Both the position numbers and the translations under genes were made by a program. The notes beneath the pieces were generated by a model. That model was not told the DNA's origin, did not search any database, and saw only the letters and a program-made list of their open reading frames with translations. From Patescibacteria group bacterium (GTDB lineage: Bacteria > Patescibacteriota > Microgenomatia > UBA10105 > UBA927): a stretch of DNA of 14,048 nucleotides. The stretch spans positions 6,545-20,592 of the forward strand of contig DPYI01000063.1 in NCBI GenBank assembly GCA_003545435.1. Reading direction: 5' to 3'. Below, piece by piece: positions 13,017-14,048 of the stretch (positions within the stretch are counted from its first letter, which is position 1; each line of letters starts with the position of its first letter).

Positions 13017-14048
13017 TTATACTACCACCTTCTCCCATGGAAATCCATTTCTGCCGAAATGGCCGTATCGGGCTGTTTCCAGATAAATCGGGCGGCGTAA
13101 ATTCAAACCTTCCAGGATACCCGTAACAGAAAGGTCAAGTAGCTTCCACGCATACTCTTCAATAATTTTTAGGGATTTACGTTCAGTATTGAATGTTTCT
13201 ATGGCTTTAGCAATCGGCTCTTTGTGTCCTATGACATATGCAAGACGTACTTCAATCCGATCGGCTAATTGTACTGCAACAATGTTTTTTGCAATATATC
13301 GTGCTGCATAGGCAGCACTCCTGTCAACCTTTGTCGGATCTTTTCCGGAAAAGCATCCTCCGCCGTGGCGGGCAAACGCACCATACGTATCAACAATGAT
13401 TTTTCTTCCGGTCACTCCTGTATCTGATGCAGGCCCGCCTATTGTCCAACGGCCTTTACTACCGTTAATGACAATACTCTCACCCGGAGGTGTTTTAAAT
13501 CCGTATACATGCAATACAGGAGTTATAACGTTTTTTATAAGTTGTTTCTTTAATTCCTCGTTGGAAATTTTTGGGTTATGGGGAACTGCAAGAACAACTC
13601 GGTCAACATGTATGGGTTTTCCGTTCTCATACGTTACCTTTACTTCGCTTTTTCCGTCCGGCCGTAAGAATGGCAGTATCTTTTTTTCCCGAACCATATC
13701 CATCCGTTCTGATAATCTATGAGCAAGCATGATGGGCATCGGCATAAGTTCCGGTGTTTCCGTACAGGCAAACCCAAACATCATCCCCTGATCTCCTGCT
13801 CCTCCGTCATTCACTCCTGCCGCGATATCAGGAGATTGTTCGTGGATGTAGAGAGAGACAGGAGATTTATAGGTGAAATTGTACGCATCTTTTGTATACC
13901 CCAGTGATTTAACTGTATTTCGGGCAATTTTTTCATACGGGAGCTTCTTTTTACAGGTAACTTCTCCTGCCATAACAATACGGTTGGTTGTCACTAAAGT
14001 TTCTACAGCAACTCGGGAAAAGGGATCAACAGAAAGAGCTGCATCTAC
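13017..14048 (-). CDS. metK: S-adenosylmethionine synthetase, 5' end outside window
   Basis: MetK makes S-adenosylmethionine from methionine and ATP. The reading frame is open to the right edge: before the GTG at 13994 it continues upstream as VDAALSVDPFSRVAVETL, matching the known region before the GEVT strand, so that GTG is an internal Val codon. The 343 visible residues lack only about 40 N-terminal residues, including the SESVxxGHPDK ATP site. Visible motifs are AGEVTCKK, signature 1 GAGDQGMMFGFACTETPELMP, VHV-type substrate segments, and signature 2 GGGCFSGKDPTKVDRSAAYA followed by RYIAKNIV. The end is ARYGHFGRNGFPWEKVVV, close to the usual FGR-x-x-FPWE ending. This is the bacterial/eukaryotic class, not the archaeal one, and supports a bacterial host. 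Any promoter or SAM riboswitch would lie outside the window. Confidence 0.95.
   Translation of the reverse strand, partial: VDAALSVDPFSRVAVETLVTTNRIVMAGEVTCKKKLPYEKIARNTVKSLGYTKDAYNFTYKSPVSLYIHEQSPDIAAGVNDGGAGDQGMMFGFACTETPELMPMPIMLAHRLSERMDMVREKKILPFLRPDGKSEVKVTYENGKPIHVDRVVLAVPHNPKISNEELKKQLIKNVITPVLHVYGFKTPPGESIVINGSKGRWTIGGPASDTGVTGRKIIVDTYGAFARHGGGCFSGKDPTKVDRSAAYAARYIAKNIVAVQLADRIEVRLAYVIGHKEPIAKAIETFNTERKSLKIIEEYAWKLLDLSVTGILEGLNLRRPIYLETARYGHFGRNGFPWEKVVV

Noticed and set aside
13992..13994. GTG as the start of metK
   Set aside because: Upstream codons continue as clear MetK sequence to the window edge, so this is an internal Val codon.

Overview
The window is a single run of thirteen genes, all on the minus strand, so transcription runs from right to left. 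It most likely comes from a Candidate Phyla Radiation (Patescibacteria) bacterium of Microgenomates type. That placement is an inference from several observations: RarA, a DNA polymerase III delta-like protein and a bacterial-class MetK sit beside sugar-metabolism enzymes of archaeal style (bifunctional FBP aldolase/phosphatase, SIS-family phosphoglucose/phosphomannose isomerase, PEP synthase, ADP-forming acyl-CoA synthetase). In addition, the delta-like protein is unusually small, and AT-rich, GAAAATT-type repeat DNA lies between genes. TGA is a stop codon in several genes, which argues against the UGA-recoding Gracilibacteria and Absconditabacteria.

Right part (about 14048-10250), informational and house-keeping genes: metK (5' end outside the window), an unrecognised 90-residue protein, rarA, a small HELMH metallopeptidase, and a short holA-like delta subunit. 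The metallopeptidase gene is bracketed by two AT-rich repeat-like segments. One is a 104-bp element with perfect 10-bp terminal inverted repeats and a GC hairpin in the middle.

Central part (10241-6977), sugar-phosphate genes: phosphomannomutase/phosphoglucomutase, an inositol-monophosphatase-family phosphatase and a bifunctional phosphoglucose/phosphomannose isomerase. They are joined by 4-bp ATGA overlaps.

Left part (6928-1), trunk gluconeogenesis: PEP synthase, enolase, cofactor-independent phosphoglycerate mutase, FBP aldolase/phosphatase and the start of an ADP-forming acetyl-CoA synthetase (3' end outside the window). Together these genes could carry pyruvate to PEP, 2PG and 3PG. After triose-phosphate steps encoded elsewhere, they would continue to F6P, G6P or M6P, and G1P or M1P for sugar-nucleotide synthesis. 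The acetyl-CoA synthetase would supply ATP from acetyl-CoA.

Genes start in two ways. Genes after short gaps mostly have a visible Shine-Dalgarno sequence or an ATGA overlap. The five genes after gaps of 44 bp or more (rarA, metallopeptidase, holA, ppsA, eno) have none, and rarA and ppsA have a -10-like hexamer 5-6 nt before ATG, which suggests leaderless mRNAs. There is no gene-free stretch over 300 bp; the longest is 117 bp. I saw no tRNA, rRNA, CRISPR array or insertion sequence. No clearly novel multi-gene system is visible. The most distinctive points are the Thr-for-Ser change at the phosphoglycerate mutase nucleophile, the 104-bp palindromic element, and the start-site pattern.
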